NCBI GenBank assembly: GCA_023416735.1
Contig: JAEZGX010000001.1
Location: 114,439 to 178,438 of the forward strand
DNA: 64,000 bases
Origin: Verrucomicrobiota bacterium
GTDB taxonomy: Bacteria; Verrucomicrobiota; Verrucomicrobiia; Opitutales; Opitutaceae
Direction of reading: 5' to 3'
Below the pieces are notes generated by a model. The model was given only the letters and a program-made list of their open reading frames with translations. It was not told the DNA's origin and ran no database searches. A program made the translations under genes and the position numbers. Below, in pieces: positions 60,838 to 64,000 of this stretch (positions within the stretch are counted from its first letter, which is position 1; every line of letters starts with the position of its first letter).

Positions 60838-61719
60838 ATGAGTTCAACTTCCGCTCCCAGCGCTTCGGCCACGGCTCGCGTTAAGCGACAGATCGGGGCG
60901 ACAGGGTCTCGCGAATCGAAGTCGGTTCTTCTCAATCTCTGGCGTCACCGTCGCCTGCTCTGGCAGTTCACGTTGCGTAACGTCGAGCTCCGCCACAAGG
61001 GCAGCCATCTCGGGCTGGCGTGGTCGTTCCTCAATCCGCTCCTGCTGCTCGCGCTCTACGTCTTTGTTTTCGGCTATATCTTCGGCGGAACGTTCCGCCC
61101 CGACGGCGAACCCGAGTCCCGCATCGAATATGGCATGATCGTATTCCTCGGCCTCGCGATCTACCACTTCATCGCGGAAGTGATCAGCGTAAGTCCGTCC
61201 CTCATCGTCGGAAATCCCAACTTCGTGAAGAAAGTGGTGTTCCCGCTGGAAATCCTTCCCGCATCGGCTGTGAGCACGGCGTTGATCCACTTCGGGATCA
61301 CGCTCGGCCTCGTCTTTGTCGGCGCATGGCTGTCGGGGGTAAACATCACAGCTTCGGCGCTATGGTTGCCGATCGTCCTTCTCCCGCTGATCGCAATGAC
61401 CCTGGGACTGGCGCTCCTAGTGTCAGCCCTTGGAGTGTTCTGGCGAGATGTTGGGCAAATCACGCAGTTCGTGCTGCTCGGCCTCATGTTTGCGAGTGCC
61501 GTCTTCTATCCGGTTTGGAAGATTCCCGCCGAAGGCTGGGCGATCCTGAAGTTCAACCCATTTCTCCACGTGATCGACGAAGCTCGCAGCGTCACCTTCT
61601 GGGGTGAATCGCCGCGCCTCATGCACCTCGGATATCTCTACGCCGCCGGAACCGGCGCGATCCTGCTAGGTGGAGCGGCGTTTCGCCGTCTGCGCGGCTC
61701 CTTCGCCGATGTGCTCTGA
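60838..61719 (+). CDS. ABC-2 polysaccharide export permease (Wzm-like)
   Basis: A 293-residue inner-membrane protein with six hydrophobic segments. After an Ala/Ser-rich N-terminus come the family phrases LLWQFTLRNVELRHKGSHLG and GLAWSFLNPLLLLALYVFVF, and later VFWRDVGQITQFVLLGLMFASAVFY-type sequence. These identify the TagG/KpsM/Wzm group that exports O-antigen, capsule or teichoic acid-like polymers. The matching ATPase (Wzt) would normally follow, but the next gene is convergent and unrelated to the transporter, so it must lie elsewhere. It is probably co-transcribed with the GMD-like gene. Confidence 0.9.
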   Translation: MSSTSAPSASATARVKRQIGATGSRESKSVLLNLWRHRRLLWQFTLRNVELRHKGSHLGLAWSFLNPLLLLALYVFVFGYIFGGTFRPDGEPESRIEYGMIVFLGLAIYHFIAEVISVSPSLIVGNPNFVKKVVFPLEILPASAVSTALIHFGITLGLVFVGAWLSGVNITASALWLPIVLLPLIAMTLGLALLVSALGVFWRDVGQITQFVLLGLMFASAVFYPVWKIPAEGWAILKFNPFLHVIDEARSVTFWGESPRLMHLGYLYAAGTGAILLGGAAFRRLRGSFADVL

Positions 61720-61738
61720 TAGAGCCTGATCAACTCAG

Positions 61739-61761
61739 GTTGCAGCTCTCAGCTCCAAACC
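61739..61761. repeat. Short palindromic GAGCT-type intergenic repeat
   Basis: gttgcagctctcagctccaa, followed by acc, is an imperfect palindrome (GGTT...AGCT around AGCT...AACC) between the convergent permease and CapD-like genes. It is probably a repeat remnant or weak bidirectional terminator. Confidence 0.35.
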
Positions 61762-61768
61762 TTCTGCG

Positions 61769-63790
61769 CTACTCCAGGCAAGGCTGATACTCGGGAATGA
61801 GCACCTTCAGCTGGCGCTTCAACTCCGCCGCCGAGAGTTCGTCGACAAACGGTTCGAGTTCAGAAATAGCCATCCGACTCGCCTCCGACGCAGCAGCGCC
61901 ATTCACGAACCGCATGATCCGCGGATGTTCCGTTGGAACGTGCTCTTCGGAATGATGCTGAAGCTCCTCAAACAATTTCTCACCGGGTTTGAGGCCTGAA
62001 AACTTGATCTCGATATCCTCGCCTACCTTGAACCCGCTGAGCTCGATCATCTGCTTCGCCAAATCGACGATCTTCATCGGTTGCCCCATATCGAGCACGA
62101 AGATCTCGCCACCTTTGCCGAGCACGCTCGACTGCAGCACAAGCCCGACCGCCTCCGGGATGGTCATGAAGTAACGCGTCACATCCGGATGCGTAACCGT
62201 CACGGGCCCGCCCGCCTCGATCTGCTTCTTGAAAATCGGCACGACACTACCGGACGAACCAAGCACATTGCCAAATCGGACCGCCATCAATTTGGTGGCA
62301 GTCTGTCCCGTCGTTCCACCGGTTGCCGAGTTCGTGGCCTCCGAACCCGTGCTTCGGGGAGGCAGATTCGCTCTGCTAACGTCTCTCCGAACTTCGATCT
62401 CAGCTTTCGCTTTCGCCCGTGCCAGTTCCGATCGAGCCGTCGCATTCGTGGCGAGTTCGGCATGGAGAGCCTGAAGGTGTAACTCCGCGAGCCGTTTGCT
62501 CGCGCCCATTACATTCGTCGGGTTGATTGCCTTGTCCGTGGAAATGAGCACGAACGCTTCAGCGTGATGTGCAATCGCAAGCTCCGCGATCTTTCGCGTG
62601 CCGACCGCATTGTTCTTAATGGCCTCCGACGGCTGCCGCTCCATCATGAATACGTGCTTGTGCGCCGCCGCATGAAACACCACCTGCGGCGCATGCGTGC
62701 CGAACAAACTGTTCATCCGCCCGAGATCGAGCACATCCGCCACACAAGCGAGCGCCGTGCCCGAGAACCCTTCTGCATTCAGCTCCTGCTCAATCGAAAA
62801 CAGCGCCGGCTCCGACTGATCAACCATCACCAACCGCCGCGGATTAAGGCGCGCAATTTGTCGACAAAGCTCGCTGCCGATACTCCCTCCCGCGCCCGTC
62901 ACCATGACCGATTTGTTCTCCACGAACCTCCGAATCGCGGTCGTATCGAGTTCCACCTCCTCGCGCCCAAGCAGATCCTCGACCTCGACCGGCCGAATTC
63001 GGCTCGCTTTGGCCTTCCCAGAGGCAAGGTCCTCCAGCGCTGGAACGATCTCGACCTTGTAGCCTTCCTTCGCGAGGAACAGCGCGATCTCCCGAATACG
63101 CTTCTGCGGCGCGGACGGCATTGCGACCACGACCATCGTGACATTCGCCATCTTGCTTGTGGGCAGATCCTCAGGTGCTCCGACGACTTCGACGCCATGC
63201 ACGAGGGTGCCCTTCTTCCGCCGATCATCATCAAAAAAAGCCACAGGCCTCAAACCGCGCGCGGGCATGTTCAGGAGGTCTTTCGCGAGAGACGCACCGG
63301 TGTTGCCCGCACCGATGACCGCGATTCTCTGCATATTCTTGGCCCCAAACCGGCGGGCCAGCACCAGACGTTCTTGGAATACGCGCAACCCGATGCGAAA
63401 GGCGCACAAGCCAGCCACGCCCAAAATCAGATCAATCAGCAAAACGCCACGCGGGAAAATATAGGTTACGGAGTTCAAGAACCGCGGCGTTATCAGCAAA
63501 GCGCTCGCCAAGGTCATTGCGGTCCCAACAGCAAATAGATCAGGGATACTGAAGTAACGAAGCACACTTCCCGTTTGCCGAAAAAAAACCAGAAGGATCA
63601 ACTTCGTCAGTAACGCATACTTGATCAGCCGATACCGTTCTTCCTGAAACTCCGCGGGAACCGCGAAATCGAAGCGAATCTCGTAAGCCAGATAAAAGCT
63701 CGCCGCCAGAATGGCGGTATAGGCAATCAGTGCGGTGGCGGAACGGGCACTTGCCGAGGGACGGATAATCGAAAGCAAGCGATCTAGCAT
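61769..63790 (-). CDS. CapD/FlaA1-like nucleotide-sugar dehydratase/epimerase with membrane domain
   Basis: A 673-residue protein from ATG 63790; the upstream frame extension has no family character. Four to five membrane helices (about 15-130) precede a first Rossmann-type CoA-binding-like domain (RIAVIGAGNTGASLAKDLL) and a second SDR domain with MVTGAGGSIGSELCRQIARL. The catalytic site loses the usual Tyr and has LISTDKAINPTNVMGASKR, as in WbpM/PglF/CapD-type dehydratases. It likely converts UDP-GlcNAc to the 4-keto-6-deoxy sugar at the membrane. About 54 residues (62295-62457), rich in Ala, Thr, Arg and Ser, are inserted between HLQALHAE and KLMAVRFGNVLGSSG, where homologues have only a few residues. 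Confidence 0.92.
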   Translation of the reverse strand: MLDRLLSIIRPSASARSATALIAYTAILAASFYLAYEIRFDFAVPAEFQEERYRLIKYALLTKLILLVFFRQTGSVLRYFSIPDLFAVGTAMTLASALLITPRFLNSVTYIFPRGVLLIDLILGVAGLCAFRIGLRVFQERLVLARRFGAKNMQRIAVIGAGNTGASLAKDLLNMPARGLRPVAFFDDDRRKKGTLVHGVEVVGAPEDLPTSKMANVTMVVVAMPSAPQKRIREIALFLAKEGYKVEIVPALEDLASGKAKASRIRPVEVEDLLGREEVELDTTAIRRFVENKSVMVTGAGGSIGSELCRQIARLNPRRLVMVDQSEPALFSIEQELNAEGFSGTALACVADVLDLGRMNSLFGTHAPQVVFHAAAHKHVFMMERQPSEAIKNNAVGTRKIAELAIAHHAEAFVLISTDKAINPTNVMGASKRLAELHLQALHAELATNATARSELARAKAKAEIEVRRDVSRANLPPRSTGSEATNSATGGTTGQTATKLMAVRFGNVLGSSGSVVPIFKKQIEAGGPVTVTHPDVTRYFMTIPEAVGLVLQSSVLGKGGEIFVLDMGQPMKIVDLAKQMIELSGFKVGEDIEIKFSGLKPGEKLFEELQHHSEEHVPTEHPRIMRFVNGAAASEASRMAISELEPFVDELSAAELKRQLKVLIPEYQPCLE

Positions 63791-63877
63791 TGTCGTGAAG
63801 CCACAAACTCTCAGCAGAAGCCGGGCGATTGCAGCAAAATTTATCACCGACGGTGCTTGGCCTCCGTATGACGCTAG

Positions 63878-64000
63878 CAGGCTGTTGAAAAAAGCGAGGT
63901 GAACGCGCAACGCGAGGCGCGGTAGATCGTCGGTCTGGCATGCGCGGCGAGAAGCAATCCCAGGTGAGCGTGACGTGTCTGATCAACGTGGAGACGATGA
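63878..64000 (+). mobile_element. Left end of an insertion sequence (cut by window end)
   Basis: The sequence caggctgttgaaaaaagcga at 63878 is a terminal-repeat-like start often seen at ends of IS elements. It is followed about 60 bases later by an open frame that starts like an IS1182/IS5-type transposase. The right end and any target-site duplication lie beyond the window. It lies upstream of the CapD-like gene. Confidence 0.55.
63940..64000 (+). CDS. Transposase, first 20 residues (cut by window end)
   Basis: From ATG 63940 the frame reads MRGEKQSQVSVTCLINVETM to the last base. This resembles the N-terminus of IS1182/IS5-superfamily transposases, which begin MRGxxQxQ and continue with a phrase ending in E-x-x-V/M-P. 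Only 20 codons are present, so the family is a guess supported by the adjacent IS-end-like sequence. Confidence 0.5.
   Translation, partial: MRGEKQSQVSVTCLINVETM

Noticed and set aside
1..64000. CRISPR array, tRNA or rRNA genes
   Set aside because: No regularly spaced direct repeats, no tRNA cloverleaf-like sequence ending in a CCA-adjacent stem, and no rRNA-like conserved segments were noticed on either strand. A weak tRNA could be missed by eye.

Overview
The window looks like chromosome of a Verrucomicrobiota bacterium, most likely an Opitutaceae relative. This rests on the high G+C, a 1,235-residue TonB-dependent receptor of the expanded Opitutaceae type (mature start with an LSPF motif, then a plug domain), a complete alternative complex III (act) operon, DUF4252 proteins, an ECF sigma factor fused to a membrane domain, and mostly Shine-Dalgarno-poor leaders. 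The genus is an inference from protein character, not from a marker gene. I see no rRNA, tRNA or CRISPR array.

Layout. 0-9.7 kb, mostly + strand: two family 9 (heptosyltransferase-like) glycosyltransferases, two oligopeptide-type ABC ATPases, a helical protein of unknown function, a nucleotidyltransferase-fold protein, a secreted alpha/beta hydrolase, two minus-strand DUF4252-type proteins, a YebC-family protein and a glycine-zipper lipoprotein. 9.8-20.8 kb: DUF3300 protein, AI-2E-family permease, uvrA, GDSL hydrolase, a split pqiA/pqiA/pqiB operon, an OpgC-like acyltransferase and a CIA30-like exported protein. 21-25.3 kb: ECF sigma-membrane fusion, carboxylesterase, and a divergent FMN reductase/soxR pair around a canonical sox box. 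25.4-42 kb: TonB-dependent receptor, smc, serine hydrolase, MFS exporter, GlcD-type oxidase, acyltransferase/acyl-CoA synthetase fusion, and an AAA ATPase plus TOPRIM-like pair resembling two-gene immune modules. 42.1-53.5 kb: the act operon (ActA-B-C-D-E-F) running into a small membrane subunit, a CcoN-like subunit, a CcoO-like and a CcoP-like cytochrome. 53.6-64 kb: GT-C-like membrane protein, a TolC/adaptor/FtsX-permease/ATPase exporter, GDP-mannose dehydratase-like enzyme, polysaccharide ABC permease, a CapD/FlaA1-like dehydratase, and the start of an insertion sequence cut by the window edge.

How the genes work together. The act operon should oxidise quinol and pass electrons to cytochrome c. 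The oxidase-like genes co-transcribed with it look cbb3-derived, but by my alignment the catalytic subunit has lost its CuB ligands, its active-site tyrosine and one low-spin heme ligand, so it probably does not reduce oxygen. This is the most unusual observation here. The SoxR regulator sits beside a perfect sox box in a 19-bp-spacer promoter that reads into a flavin reductase, a self-contained redox response. The pqi operon, the TolC exporter, the polysaccharide genes and the glycosyltransferases all serve the envelope. Several short dispersed palindromic repeats lie at gene ends, and short non-conserved in-frame insertions occur in uvrA, smc and the CapD-like gene.
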